Shown one piece after another: positions 18,543-27,413 of a DNA stretch of 60,397 nt. Numbering within the stretch: position 1 is the first letter of the stretch; each line of letters begins with the position of its first letter. Below the pieces are notes generated by a model. That model saw nothing but the letters and a program-made list of their open reading frames with translations, was not told the DNA's origin and made no database searches. The position numbers and the translations under genes were made by a program. This DNA is from Jannaschia sp. M317 (GTDB lineage: Bacteria; Pseudomonadota; Alphaproteobacteria; Rhodobacterales; Rhodobacteraceae): assembly GCF_025141175.1 (NCBI RefSeq), contig NZ_CP081159.1, forward strand, positions 1 to 60,397. The letters run 5' to 3'.

Positions 18543-19655
18543 ATGCAGTTGAAGGGAATGACCTGGGACCACCCGCGCGGCTATGCGCCAGTGGTCGCCG
18601 CGTCCGAGGTCTATGCCGCCGACACCGGCGTCACGATCCATTGGGACAAGCGGTCGCTTCAGGCCTTTGCCGATGCGCCGATCGAGGATCTGGCCCGCGA
18701 TTACGACCTGATCGTGCTGGATCATCCCCACGTCGGTCTGATTGCAGAAACGGGGGCTCTGTTGCCGCTGGACACGCCGGGCGATGCCGGGGCCTCGTTG
18801 GGTGGGTCCGCGGAAAGCTATCTCTGGAACGGGCAATGCTGGGCCTATGCCATCGACGCCGCCTGTCAGATGGCCGTGCACCGCCCCGATCTGGCCACCG
18901 CCCTTCCCGCGACGTGGGAATCGTTCCTGGCCCCCGATGCCGGGCGGTTCCGGGCGCTCACCCCGCTCCTGCCGGTCGATGCCTTCGACCAGTTCATGAC
19001 CCTTGTGGCCGGGCACGGCGCGCCCAAGATGCCCATCTCGCCGGATCGCTTCGTGTCCGAGGAAAACGGCCTCTACGCCCTGACGATCCTGCGCGCGCTC
19101 TATGACCTAGGCCCGGACGAAGCCGTCGACATGAACCCGATCAAGGTGCTGGAGGCGCTGTCGACCACCGACGACTTCGCCTGCTCGCCCTGCCTGTTCG
19201 GGTATGTGAATTATGTGCGCCCCGGTTTTCGGGACCATCCGCTGGCCTATTTCGACCTGCCCCACAGCGCGGGACACGACGGCACCGCCGCCATCCTGGG
19301 GGGCGCTGGCATCGGCGTGTCGGCTCGGACCGCCCACCCCGACGCCGCGCAGGCCTTTGCCGCCTGGATCGCGTCAGAGCCGGTGCAATCGGGCGTCTAC
19401 CTCGCCAATCAGGGACAGCCCGCCAATCGCCACACCTGGCTTGCGCAGCAATCCGACCCGACCGTCGCGCCCTTTTTCAAGGGCGGGTTCCAGACCATCG
19501 ACACCGCCTGGACCCGGCCCCGCGACCCCTGGTTTCTGGGCTTTGTTGACGACGCCTGCGAAATCATGCCCGCCTTTTTCCGCAAGGGTTGGTCGGTCGA
19601 GGCCACGCTGGCCAAGCTCGACACCGCCTACCGCCACCACCGCACGAAAGCCTGA
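18543..19655 (+). CDS. Solute-binding-protein-like (family 1 fold) without export signal
   Basis: A 370-residue protein that resembles family 1 ABC solute-binding proteins (WDHPRGYAPVVAASEVYAADTGVTIHWDKRSL..., YDLIVLDHPHVGLIAETGALLPLD, and a C-terminal SGVYLANQGQPANR). The N terminus MQLKGMTWDHPRG has no signal peptide or hydrophobic stretch. The ATG at 18543 has GGGAGAA upstream; the longer frame adds only MWKLVRENR-type polar residues. It is the first gene of a unit with an SDR and a dehydrogenase, 3 nt from the next gene. It may act in the cytoplasm as a sensor or carrier. No ABC permease gene accompanies it here. Confidence 0.75.
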   Translation: MQLKGMTWDHPRGYAPVVAASEVYAADTGVTIHWDKRSLQAFADAPIEDLARDYDLIVLDHPHVGLIAETGALLPLDTPGDAGASLGGSAESYLWNGQCWAYAIDAACQMAVHRPDLATALPATWESFLAPDAGRFRALTPLLPVDAFDQFMTLVAGHGAPKMPISPDRFVSEENGLYALTILRALYDLGPDEAVDMNPIKVLEALSTTDDFACSPCLFGYVNYVRPGFRDHPLAYFDLPHSAGHDGTAAILGGAGIGVSARTAHPDAAQAFAAWIASEPVQSGVYLANQGQPANRHTWLAQQSDPTVAPFFKGGFQTIDTAWTRPRDPWFLGFVDDACEIMPAFFRKGWSVEATLAKLDTAYRHHRTKA

Positions 19656-19658
19656 CCC

Positions 19659-20372
19659 ATGCCCATCGCGATCATCACCGGGGGCAACAAGGGCCTCGGC
19701 CTGTCCCAGACCAAACGCTTCCTTGCCGCCGGATACGACGTGCATGTCGTTGCCCGCACGCCAGGTGACGCCGCCGCGTTGCAGGGTGTGACGTTTCATG
19801 AACACGACATCGCCGCCGACACCGAGGCGGCGTTCATCGACCGTATCCACACCGACCACGGCCCCGCCGCCGTGCTGGTCAACAATGCGGGCGTGCACCT
19901 GAAGAAACCCATCTGGGACGTGACCCACGCCGAACTCGACCACGTGCTGACCATCAACGTAAAGGCGATGTTCGTGGCCTGCGGGCGCTATGTCGCGCTG
20001 CACCGGGACACCGGCGGGGCAATCGTCAACGTGGCCTCCATGGGCGCGATCATGGCGCTGCCGTCTGCCGCGGCCTACGTCACAGCCAAGACGGCCGTGG
20101 TTGGTCTGACGCGGTCCGTCGCGGTGGATGCCGCCGAATTCGGCATCCGCTGCAACGCCGTCTCGCCCGGTTTCATCCTGACCGACATGACCCGCGCGAT
20201 CCTGGAAAAGGACCCGGCCCGCCGAGCCAAGATCGAAGGCCGCATCCCGACCCGCGCGCTTGGCACGCCCGAAGATATCGCCAACGCCATCCACTACCTT
20301 GCCTCCGATCAGGCGGCCTATGTCAACGGGGTCAATCTGCCCGTCGACGGCGGCTATGCCATCGGCTTTTAG
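19659..20372 (+). CDS. Short-chain dehydrogenase/reductase (SDR)
   Basis: A 237-residue NAD(P)-dependent oxidoreductase. The cofactor motif is GGNKGLG (about residues 8-14), NNAGVH is the structural motif, and the catalytic Y-x3-K is YVTAKTA. Ends with NGVNLPVDGGYAIGF, normal for classical SDRs. It lies 3 nt after the SBP-like gene and 9 nt before an L-idonate-dehydrogenase-like gene. This pairing suggests a two-step oxidation/reduction of a sugar acid or polyol, as in L-idonate/5-ketogluconate metabolism, but the substrate is not shown. Confidence 0.9.
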   Translation: MPIAIITGGNKGLGLSQTKRFLAAGYDVHVVARTPGDAAALQGVTFHEHDIAADTEAAFIDRIHTDHGPAAVLVNNAGVHLKKPIWDVTHAELDHVLTINVKAMFVACGRYVALHRDTGGAIVNVASMGAIMALPSAAAYVTAKTAVVGLTRSVAVDAAEFGIRCNAVSPGFILTDMTRAILEKDPARRAKIEGRIPTRALGTPEDIANAIHYLASDQAAYVNGVNLPVDGGYAIGF

Positions 20373-20381
20373 GACCGCATC

Positions 20382-21401
20382 ATGACCACGCTCACCACCC
20401 GCCTGACCGCCGCCAAAACCATTGCCGTGGAACAGACCACGCCCGGCCCCTTGGCCCCCGGTCACGTCCGCCTGCGCCTGGCTGCCGCCAGCCTGTGTGG
20501 CACCGACCTGCATTATTACAAGGACTTCGCCAACGCGGGCTTCGTTCTGCGCAACCCGGTGACCCTGGGCCACGAGGGCTGCGGCACCGTCACCGATCCG
20601 GGCGACAGCGGGCTGGCCGTAGGGCAGTTGGTCGCGCTGAACCCGATCATGAACTGCGGCATCTGCCCGGCTTGCGCGCGGGGCGAAGTGAACCTGTGCA
20701 CCGCCAAGAAATTCCCCGGCTCCGCCACCACGGTCCCGCATCTGGACGGCTTTTTCCGAGAGGTGATCGACCACCCCGCCGCCCAGTGCCGCCCGGTGGC
20801 AAATGGCGTCGACCCGCGCCATCTGACCTTTGCCGAACCGCTGGCCTGCGCGCTGCATTCCCTCAACAAGGCGGGCGTGACCAAGGGCGACAAGGTGCTG
20901 GTCACCGGCTGCGGCCCCATGGGCCTGCTGGCCATCGCGGGTGCGGCCGCGCGGGGGGCCGAGGTGACCTGCCTCGACCTGCGCGAACAGGCCACCGAGG
21001 TCGGCCTGCGCGCGGGCGCGGCCCACGCCCTGATCGGCGGACAGTTCGACGAGGCAGAAATCGACGGCACCTTCGACAAGGTGATCGAGGCGTCGGGCGC
21101 ATTGCCGGCCTTTGCGCTTGGCATCAAGGCGCTGCGCCGCAAGGGCGTGCTGTCGATCCTGTCGAACCTTCAGGTCCGCGAGGCGACCCTGCCGCTGCAT
21201 CTGGTCATGCTGCGCGAAATCCAGATCGTCGGCTCTTTCCAGTTCAACGCCGAATTCGAAGAGGCCGTCCAGCTGGTCGAGGCCGGGGCCATCGACTTCG
21301 AAGCCCTGACCGGCGCCCGCTTCCCCCTGTCGGAGACAGGCGAGGCGCTGGCGACCATGGCGCGGGGCGAGGCCTTTGGAAAGATCGTGATCGAGGGCTG
21401 A
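20382..21401 (+). CDS. Zinc-dependent alcohol dehydrogenase, L-idonate 5-dehydrogenase-like
   Basis: A 339-residue MDR-family enzyme. Catalytic zinc ligands are expected at C39-type CGTDLHYYKD and GHEGCG. The structural zinc site is CGICPACARGEVNLC, with four cysteines. The NAD(P) fold is GCGPMGLLAIAGA. The pattern LCGTDLHYYKDFANAGF matches L-idonate 5-dehydrogenases. With the adjacent SDR it resembles the idnD/idnO pair. No transporter for idonate is obvious, so a related hydroxy acid is possible. Confidence 0.88.
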   Translation: MTTLTTRLTAAKTIAVEQTTPGPLAPGHVRLRLAAASLCGTDLHYYKDFANAGFVLRNPVTLGHEGCGTVTDPGDSGLAVGQLVALNPIMNCGICPACARGEVNLCTAKKFPGSATTVPHLDGFFREVIDHPAAQCRPVANGVDPRHLTFAEPLACALHSLNKAGVTKGDKVLVTGCGPMGLLAIAGAAARGAEVTCLDLREQATEVGLRAGAAHALIGGQFDEAEIDGTFDKVIEASGALPAFALGIKALRRKGVLSILSNLQVREATLPLHLVMLREIQIVGSFQFNAEFEEAVQLVEAGAIDFEALTGARFPLSETGEALATMARGEAFGKIVIEG

Positions 21402-21444
21402 CCCTCCGGTCCCACAAGGCTAAACCTGTGCCGGGGGGGGCGTC

Positions 21445-22245
21445 ATGCGGATCATGTGTTTGAACGGATGGGGCGGCACGCTCCACGCGGAGATCGCGGC
21501 CTATCTGACGGCGGAGCGCCCCGAGGTGCTCTGCCTGCAGGAGGTCGTGCACGGCCCCGGAACCGCCCGCGACTGGCTCACCTATCGCGACGGCGACCAC
21601 GTGCTGCCGCAGCGCGCCAACTCCCTGCGCGACATGCAGGCCGCCCTGCCGGAGCATCAGGCGATGTTCTGCCCCGCCGCACGAGGCGTTCTGTGGGACG
21701 ACGACGAAGCGGTGCCCTCGTTCTGGGGCCTCGCGACCTTTGTGCACCGGTCCTTGCCGGTTATCGCCCAGGCGCAGGGCTTTGTGCATGGCCACTACGG
21801 CACCGACGGCTACGGCGCGCACCCCCGATCGCGCACGGCCCATGCGGTTCGGATATGGGACCACGACGCGAACCGGGCGGTGTCGGTGACGCAGATGCAC
21901 GGCCTTCGCGATCTTGCGGGCAAGCACGACACGCCGGAGCGTTCGGCCCAGGCGCGCCGCCTCATTGCCCTGTCGGATCGGGTGAGCGAGCCAGGCGATT
22001 TGCGCGTCCTCTGCGGCGATTTCAACGTGGGCCCGGACAGCCAGACGCTGACCCTGCTGGGCGACGCGGGCTTCACCGAACTGGTCACGGAGGGCGGCCA
22101 TCTCGGCACGCGGACCAGCCACTACCCCAAACCCGCGCGCTTCGCCGATTACATGGCGGTGGACGACCCCGGGGCCGTCCATGCCTTCGTTGTGGTGCGC
22201 GCGCCCGAGGTCTCGGACCACTGCCCCCTGATCCTGACGCTTTAG
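21445..22245 (+). CDS. Endonuclease/exonuclease/phosphatase (EEP) family hydrolase
   Basis: A 266-residue Mg-dependent phosphodiesterase/phosphatase fold. Motifs: MCLNGWGG, E in LCLQEVV (about residue 33), GDFNVGPDS (catalytic D and N) and the final SDHCPL (His). Members act on nucleic acids, sphingomyelin or inositol phosphates; the natural substrate here is unknown. It lies 43 nt after the idonate-DH-like gene and overlaps the convergent dioxygenase gene by 4 nt at the 3' end. Confidence 0.85.
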   Translation: MRIMCLNGWGGTLHAEIAAYLTAERPEVLCLQEVVHGPGTARDWLTYRDGDHVLPQRANSLRDMQAALPEHQAMFCPAARGVLWDDDEAVPSFWGLATFVHRSLPVIAQAQGFVHGHYGTDGYGAHPRSRTAHAVRIWDHDANRAVSVTQMHGLRDLAGKHDTPERSAQARRLIALSDRVSEPGDLRVLCGDFNVGPDSQTLTLLGDAGFTELVTEGGHLGTRTSHYPKPARFADYMAVDDPGAVHAFVVVRAPEVSDHCPLILTL

Positions 22246-23348
22246 CGGGCCAGAACCCGTATCCGGCTGTCCCATTCGCCGCGATCGACATAACACCCCC
22301 GCAGCCGTCGGAACCCCGTTGCAGGATCGAACGCCTGCCGCCCGTGCATCACCCGGCGATTGTCGAAGACCACCATTTCCCCGCCCGACAGTTTCAGCGC
22401 GATGCCATAGGCCGGATCGCGCGTCATCTGCATGAACACCCGATACGCCCGGTAAAATCCGGTCATCTCTTCGGCGGGCAGGTCCAGAATGTCCGCCAGA
22501 TGGGCGTTGAAACAGACCTCGGTCACGCGTCCATCGGCATCGGTCCGGATCACCGGTTTGCGCGCCCGGATGTCGGTGTCCGCGTCGTGAAAACGGAATG
22601 GCACCTGCACCCGCACCAGCAGATCCAACGCGGCGGGGTCGCGCAGCCGCAGATCCTCTGCCACCGCCGCGCCGTCGCAAAAGGTAGAGCCGCCGCCCGC
22701 CGCCTCGTTCGCCAGACAATGCAGGAACTGATAGCCGGGCGGCAGGTCCTGATTGGTCAGGTCGGTATGCAGCGGCAGGGCATCGGCGGTATAGGCCAGG
22801 TTGTTCGGGTCCGGCTTGGACACGACTTCGAAGGTGGTGCCGAAGTTCGTCTCGCGCAGGTGACCCACACGCCGGGCAACCGCGACGCCCGCCTCGGGAT
22901 CATCGGGCAAGCCGGTCACGATGGCGAGGCCGTAGCGTTTGGTCACCGCCAGCCAGTCGGCCAGCGCTGCATCATCCGTCAGCACCGCCTGCGCATCGGC
23001 ACGGGGGATGCCCTCGGCCGCAATCTCGGCCCGCCAGGGCACCGGTGGGATGTCGGCGGCATCGGCGCGGCGCTGACCGGGCCGGTTGGCGCGAATCCAC
23101 TCCAGGTCAAAGCGGCTGGGCCTGTCGGCCCCCGGCCAGCGCAGGACCAGCCCGCCGCCTGACACCGCCACATCCTCGGCCATGATGTCCAGCGGCACAG
23201 AGGTCAGGTCGAACGCCCGCTCTCCGGTCTGGGGGTGGAATCCGGCGGGATCGGTGTCGCGCAGCCAGATATAGGGATAGGTGCCGGTCACGCCATCGGG
23301 CCAGCGGATCGTGAGGCCCGTGGCCTCGGTCGTCAGTTCGGGATGCAT
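22242..23348 (-). CDS. Fe(II)/2-oxoglutarate dioxygenase, gamma-butyrobetaine hydroxylase-like (TauD/TfdA fold)
   Basis: A 368-residue cytoplasmic enzyme. The N-terminal about 90 residues (LTIRWPDGVTGTYPYIWLRDTDP) match the small zinc-type domain found before the TauD domain in gamma-butyrobetaine and trimethyllysine hydroxylases. The catalytic triad is in LPLHTDL (H and D) and RRVMHGRQAF (distal His); Arg for 2-oxoglutarate follows in FRRLRGCY. It is the nearest gene to a cupin and the ribose-type ABC operon. It could hydroxylate gamma-butyrobetaine or a related amine, linking to the betaine genes of this plasmid; the substrate is not proven. Confidence 0.88.
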   Translation of the reverse strand: MHPELTTEATGLTIRWPDGVTGTYPYIWLRDTDPAGFHPQTGERAFDLTSVPLDIMAEDVAVSGGGLVLRWPGADRPSRFDLEWIRANRPGQRRADAADIPPVPWRAEIAAEGIPRADAQAVLTDDAALADWLAVTKRYGLAIVTGLPDDPEAGVAVARRVGHLRETNFGTTFEVVSKPDPNNLAYTADALPLHTDLTNQDLPPGYQFLHCLANEAAGGGSTFCDGAAVAEDLRLRDPAALDLLVRVQVPFRFHDADTDIRARKPVIRTDADGRVTEVCFNAHLADILDLPAEEMTGFYRAYRVFMQMTRDPAYGIALKLSGGEMVVFDNRRVMHGRQAFDPATGFRRLRGCYVDRGEWDSRIRVLAR

Positions 23349-23362
23349 CGTCCCCTCCGTCT

Positions 23363-23389
23363 TGTCTGAGAATCATGTCGGCTCAGACA
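23363..23389. promoter_or_regulatory. Inverted repeat upstream of the dioxygenase gene
   Basis: TGTCTGAG and CTCAGACA form perfect 8-bp arms 11 nt apart, 15-41 nt upstream of the dioxygenase ATG. The position fits an operator or a 5' hairpin. The whole 23349-23532 gap contains no other convincing feature. Confidence 0.45.
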
Positions 23390-23532
23390 GCGGGCGGAGG
23401 CCACCATTCATGCACCTTTTCATGCGGGTGCCCGCGCAGGCGGCCCAGCACGACAAGGGTGCGGCATTCACGGGGGTGGAAGTGCGCGGCCATGGGACAG
23501 CCTAGACGCCCCAGGCCCTTGCGATCAATGCC

Positions 23533-23910
23533 TCAAAGTCCCGACAGGTCGATGCCCAACCATTCCAGCGGATCACCGTCACCGTTGATCCAGCCATGCT
23601 GCGCGTCCGGCGGGAAAACGATCAATCGCCCGGGCGCATAGGTCAACCGCGACGTCTCGACCCCGTCGGCATCGCAGAGCGTCAGAACTCCCTGCCCCGA
23701 CAGGACATAGAGCAGATAATCAGACGGCCCGGCATGGGCCGGCACCTCGGCCCCCGGGGCCACGCGGCCCCGCGCAACGATCACGCCGCGCACCTCGGCC
23801 AGATTGGCATAATCGACGGCCAGCCCCTCCAACGGTGTCAGATCGGGGGCCGGACCCTCTGTCGCGGACAGGCGGTCATTGTCGTGGGCGATGGTGACGA
23901 TGCGGGACAT
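23533..23910 (-). CDS. Single-domain cupin
   Basis: A 125-residue cupin (VAPGAEVPAHAGPSDYLLYVLSGQGVLTL ... PGRLIVFPPDAQHGW). Two His (AHAG and AQHGW) and an acidic position (SDY) could bind a metal. The ATG at 23910 follows GAGGAGG. It is the last gene of the ribose-type ABC operon, 14 nt after a permease gene. It could be a sugar isomerase/mutarotase-like or sensing protein; I cannot say which. Confidence 0.8.
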   Translation of the reverse strand: MSRIVTIAHDNDRLSATEGPAPDLTPLEGLAVDYANLAEVRGVIVARGRVAPGAEVPAHAGPSDYLLYVLSGQGVLTLCDADGVETSRLTYAPGRLIVFPPDAQHGWINGDGDPLEWLGIDLSGL

Positions 23911-23924
23911 GGCCGGTTTCCTCC

Positions 23925-24917
23925 TCAGGCGGTGGTTTCCTTCAGGCGGGCGCGGCGGGCCGCCCGGTCGGCGGCAACCCCGCGCAGGGCCGACCAACGG
24001 TCCACCACCACGGCGGCCAGCAACACCGAACCGCGCACCACGTCATAGATATAGGGCGAGGCGTTCATCAGGTTCAGCCCGTTGTCGATCAGCACCAGGA
24101 ACACCGCCCCGATCACGGCGCCCACCACGCTGCCCGATCCGCCGGTCAGCTTGGTGCCGCCCAGGATGACGGCGGCGATGACGGTGAACTCCGTGCCGAT
24201 CCCGATGCCCGATTGCAGGCCCCCGACCCGCGCCAGCAGGATCAGCGCCGCGATCCCGGTGACAAAGCCGCCGATGGCATAGACCGCCACCGTCGTCGAC
24301 CGGATCGGCAGACCGGTTTCCTGCGCCGACCGTGCATTGTCTCCGATGGCCCGGACATAGACACCGAACCGGGTGCGGGTCATCAGGTAGACCCCCACCA
24401 CGAAGATCAGGATCAAGATCAGGATCGGCACAGGCAGGCCCAGGATGCGCCCGTTGCCCAGGAACCCCATTTCGCGCGGGACCGGGATGTTTTGCGCCCC
24501 CGTCAGGTGGATCGCCATGCCGCGATAGATCGAATAGGTCGCCAGCGTCGTGATCAGGGGGGACATGCGGAACACCACGATCAGCACCCCGTTCAACCCG
24601 CCCAGCACCGTCGCGCAGATCATCGCGGCGGCAAAGGCCAGCGGATAGGATCCGGTGTCCAGCATCAGCTGCGCGAACAGGGCCGAGGTAAAGAACAGGA
24701 TCGCCCCGATCGATATGTCGATGCCCGCGGTCATGATGATATAGGCCATCCCGATCGCCATGATCGCCGTGACCGAGGATTGCACCAGGATCGACTGCCC
24801 GTTGGACAGGGTCAGGAACACAGGCGACAACACCGACAACAGCAGCGCCAGCAGGACCGTCGCCACCGCGATAGGCAGCCATTTCTGCCTGGATAGGGTC
24901 TGTTTCAGAGCCTCCAT
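23925..24917 (-). CDS. ABC permease, ribose type (RbsC-like), second of two
   Basis: A 330-residue inner-membrane permease of the CUT2/RbsC class. Patterns are AGIDISIGAILFFTSALFAQL near the third helix, IGDNARSAQETGLPIRST in the cytoplasmic loop and VIAAVILGGTKLTGGSGSVVGAVIGAVFLVLIDNGLNL near the end. It begins 1 nt after the ATPase stop. The operon contains two different permeases, so the channel may be a heterodimer. Confidence 0.92.
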   Translation of the reverse strand: MEALKQTLSRQKWLPIAVATVLLALLLSVLSPVFLTLSNGQSILVQSSVTAIMAIGMAYIIMTAGIDISIGAILFFTSALFAQLMLDTGSYPLAFAAAMICATVLGGLNGVLIVVFRMSPLITTLATYSIYRGMAIHLTGAQNIPVPREMGFLGNGRILGLPVPILILILIFVVGVYLMTRTRFGVYVRAIGDNARSAQETGLPIRSTTVAVYAIGGFVTGIAALILLARVGGLQSGIGIGTEFTVIAAVILGGTKLTGGSGSVVGAVIGAVFLVLIDNGLNLMNASPYIYDVVRGSVLLAAVVVDRWSALRGVAADRAARRARLKETTA

Positions 24918-24918
24918 G

Positions 24919-26418
24919 TCAGGCCGCCTTTCCGCCACTCGCCGCAAGCGAGATGATCTTGGCCGGGTCGAAATCCGCCCGGTCGAAACTACCGACGATA
25001 CGGCCCTTGCGCATGACCAGAATGCGGTGCGCCGTGTTCAAAAGCTCCGGCAGGTCCGAGGACACGATCAACACGCCGGTCCCCCCCTGGGCCAGCGCCT
25101 CCACCTGGGCGTGGATGTCGAACTTGGCCCCGATGTCGACGCCCTTGGTGGGTTCGTCCAAAATGACCACCTTGGGGTCCGTCGCCAGCCAGCGGCCCAG
25201 CAGAACCTTTTGCTGGTTGCCACCCGACAGGTCCGCGACAGGGTTTTCGATGTGCGGCAACGCCACGTTCATTTCCTCGGCCAGGGCACGGGTACGCGCC
25301 CCTTCCCCGCCAAAGCCAAGGCCCCTGATCGCCCGTTTGACGAAACGCATCAATGCTGCGGCCGACAGGTTTTCGCGCACTGGTCGGTTCAGGAACAAGC
25401 CGTTGGCGCGCCGATCCTCGGGCACATAGACGACGCCGCGCGCCTTCATCGCCTCGACATTGGCCGCGACCTTTTCGCCGCCGACCCAAACCTCTCCGTC
25501 GGTCGGGCGCAGGCCAAAAATCGCTTCGGCCACTTCGGTCCGCCCGGCCCCCATCAGACCGGCAAGGCCCACGACCTCACCGCGTTTCACGTTCAGGTCG
25601 ATGCCTTCGAAATCCGCCGATGACAGGCCCCGCGCCTCCAGCACGACATCGTCGCCCGGCGGGCCGGGGTCGATGCGGGTCTCGCCGATGGCGCGGCCCA
25701 CCATCATCGATTCCAGCTCTGCCTGGGTGACATCGGCCAGTTTGCCGGCCCCCACCTGCACCCCGTCACGCAGCGTGATGTAGCTGTCGCAGACGCGGAA
25801 GATCTCTTCCATGAAGTGCGAGATGAAGACGATGGCCAGCCCCTGCGCCTTGAGCGTGTCGAGAATATCGAACAGCTTGGCGCGTTCCGGCGCAGTCAGG
25901 GACGTCGTCGGCTCGTCCAGGATCAAGACGCGTTTCGCCTGAAGCAGGGCCTTGGCGATCTCCACGATCTGTTGCTTGCCCGCACCCAGGGACGACACCA
26001 GCGCGGCGGGGTCGATCTCCATGCCCAGGATGTCCAGCTGCGCCCGCGCGATCCGCGACGCCTCAGGCCAGTTCACCGCCACCGGGTGACCGGGCAGATG
26101 CCCGATGCAGATATTCTCGGCCACGGTCAGGGCGCCGAACAGGCTCAGCTCCTGATGCACGGCGGACACGCCGTGGGTGTCGCCGTCGATCTTCTCGACC
26201 GCCTGCCCCTCGACCAGGATTTCACCGGACGTAGGTGCCAGCAACCCGCACAGCATGTTCTTGGTCGTCGATTTGCCCGCGCCGTTTTCCCCCACCAGCG
26301 CCAGAACCTCGCCGGGCCGCAGGTCGAAAGACAGCCCGTCGACGACAGTCTTGCCGGAAAACGCCTTGGACAGGCCCCGCGCACTCAGAACGGGGGCGCT
26401 CAGCACCGGATCACTCAT
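24919..26418 (-). CDS. ABC ATPase, ribose type with two nucleotide-binding domains (RbsA-like)
   Basis: A 499-residue tandem ATPase energising the RbsC-like permeases. The first domain has GENGAGKST (Walker A), LGAGKQQIVEIAKAL in place of a standard signature, and LILDEPTTSL. The second has a degenerate Walker A (AGLMGAGRTE), a standard signature LSGGNQQK and VILDEPTKGVD. This asymmetry is normal in this family. The start overlaps the upstream permease by 4 nt. Confidence 0.94.
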   Translation of the reverse strand: MSDPVLSAPVLSARGLSKAFSGKTVVDGLSFDLRPGEVLALVGENGAGKSTTKNMLCGLLAPTSGEILVEGQAVEKIDGDTHGVSAVHQELSLFGALTVAENICIGHLPGHPVAVNWPEASRIARAQLDILGMEIDPAALVSSLGAGKQQIVEIAKALLQAKRVLILDEPTTSLTAPERAKLFDILDTLKAQGLAIVFISHFMEEIFRVCDSYITLRDGVQVGAGKLADVTQAELESMMVGRAIGETRIDPGPPGDDVVLEARGLSSADFEGIDLNVKRGEVVGLAGLMGAGRTEVAEAIFGLRPTDGEVWVGGEKVAANVEAMKARGVVYVPEDRRANGLFLNRPVRENLSAAALMRFVKRAIRGLGFGGEGARTRALAEEMNVALPHIENPVADLSGGNQQKVLLGRWLATDPKVVILDEPTKGVDIGAKFDIHAQVEALAQGGTGVLIVSSDLPELLNTAHRILVMRKGRIVGSFDRADFDPAKIISLAASGGKAA

Positions 26419-27356
26419 GCCCGCCCCCGCGTGAAATGGGTGGCCAGCCAGGTGCCCACGAAGATCAACACGCCCTGCACGATCAATTGGTCATAGAACG
26501 GGATGCCCAGCAGGTTCAGCCCGTTGACCAGAACCGACAGCATCGCGACCCCCAGAAGCGTGCGAAAGATGGACCCGTCGCCCCCCTCCATCGAGGTGCC
26601 GCCCAACACGACCGCCCCGATGATGATCAGCAGCAGCGTATCGCCCACGCCCGGAATGGCGTTGCCCAGGTTGGCGATGGAAATGAAGCCCGCGACCCCG
26701 CCCAACAGGCCGGACACGAGATAGACGCTCATGGTGATGCGCGGCACGTTCAGGCCCACGAACCGCGCCGCCGCCGGGTTGGACCCGGTCAGGAAGATGT
26801 TGCGGCCCCAGGTCGTCAGGCTCAGCACAAGGCCCGCGGCCAGAACGAAGACCAGCGCCACCCAGGTCACGGCAGGCAGGCCCAGCCAGACCCAGAACGA
26901 AAAGTCGAGCAGCCAGAACGGCGTGCCCTTGACCGCGACGCCCGAGGACAACACGAATGCCAGCCCGCGCGCGATCAGCCCGGTGGCCATTGTCGTGATG
27001 AACGGCGTCAGCCCGCCGTAGCCGATCAGCAACCCGTTGACCGTGCCGACCACGCCGCCCACCGCAACGGCGACGACTGCGCCCAGGGCCACGTTGCCGG
27101 TCGCGCCCATCACCAGGCCCGAGACGACAGCGCTCAGGCTGATGATGGTGGCGATCGACAGGTCGATACCGCCTGCCAGAAACACGAAGGTCATGCCGAG
27201 CGCGGCGATCAGCACCACGGAATTGGCGGCCAGCATCGCCTCGATGTTGCCCCCGGTCAGGAAAAAGGGCGACAGCACCGAAAAGGCCAGCACCAGAACG
27301 ACCACGATGGGCACGGCTGGATAGGCCCGCAGCTTGGATTGCAACGTAGACAGCAT
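26415..27356 (-). CDS. ABC permease, ribose type (RbsC-like), first of two
   Basis: A 313-residue membrane protein. AGGIDLSIATIISLSAVVSGLV and GGTSMEGGDGSIFRTLLGVAMLSVLVNGLNLLGI are family marks. The ATG at 27356 gives a short cytoplasmic N terminus and then the first helix. A hairpin at 27379-27402 lies between the binding protein gene and this one. Confidence 0.9.
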   Translation of the reverse strand: MLSTLQSKLRAYPAVPIVVVLVLAFSVLSPFFLTGGNIEAMLAANSVVLIAALGMTFVFLAGGIDLSIATIISLSAVVSGLVMGATGNVALGAVVAVAVGGVVGTVNGLLIGYGGLTPFITTMATGLIARGLAFVLSSGVAVKGTPFWLLDFSFWVWLGLPAVTWVALVFVLAAGLVLSLTTWGRNIFLTGSNPAAARFVGLNVPRITMSVYLVSGLLGGVAGFISIANLGNAIPGVGDTLLLIIIGAVVLGGTSMEGGDGSIFRTLLGVAMLSVLVNGLNLLGIPFYDQLIVQGVLIFVGTWLATHFTRGRA

Positions 27357-27378
27357 GACAGGATCCGCAGACACGAAC

Positions 27379-27402
27379 GAGGGCACCCGGCCGGGTGCCC
27401 TC
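27379..27402 (-). terminator. Intercistronic hairpin between the binding-protein and permease genes
   Basis: GAGGGCACCCGG and CCGGGTGCCCTC are perfect 12-bp arms. No T tract follows on the minus strand, so it is more likely an mRNA stabiliser or partial terminator that keeps the binding protein in excess over the membrane subunits. Confidence 0.65.
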
Positions 27403-27413
27403 ATCCCATCGTC

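Noticed and set aside
23383..23493. Minus-strand 36-codon frame upstream of the dioxygenase gene
   Set aside because: Open frame with ATG but no RBS, no similarity and an overlap with the inverted repeat; too short to support.
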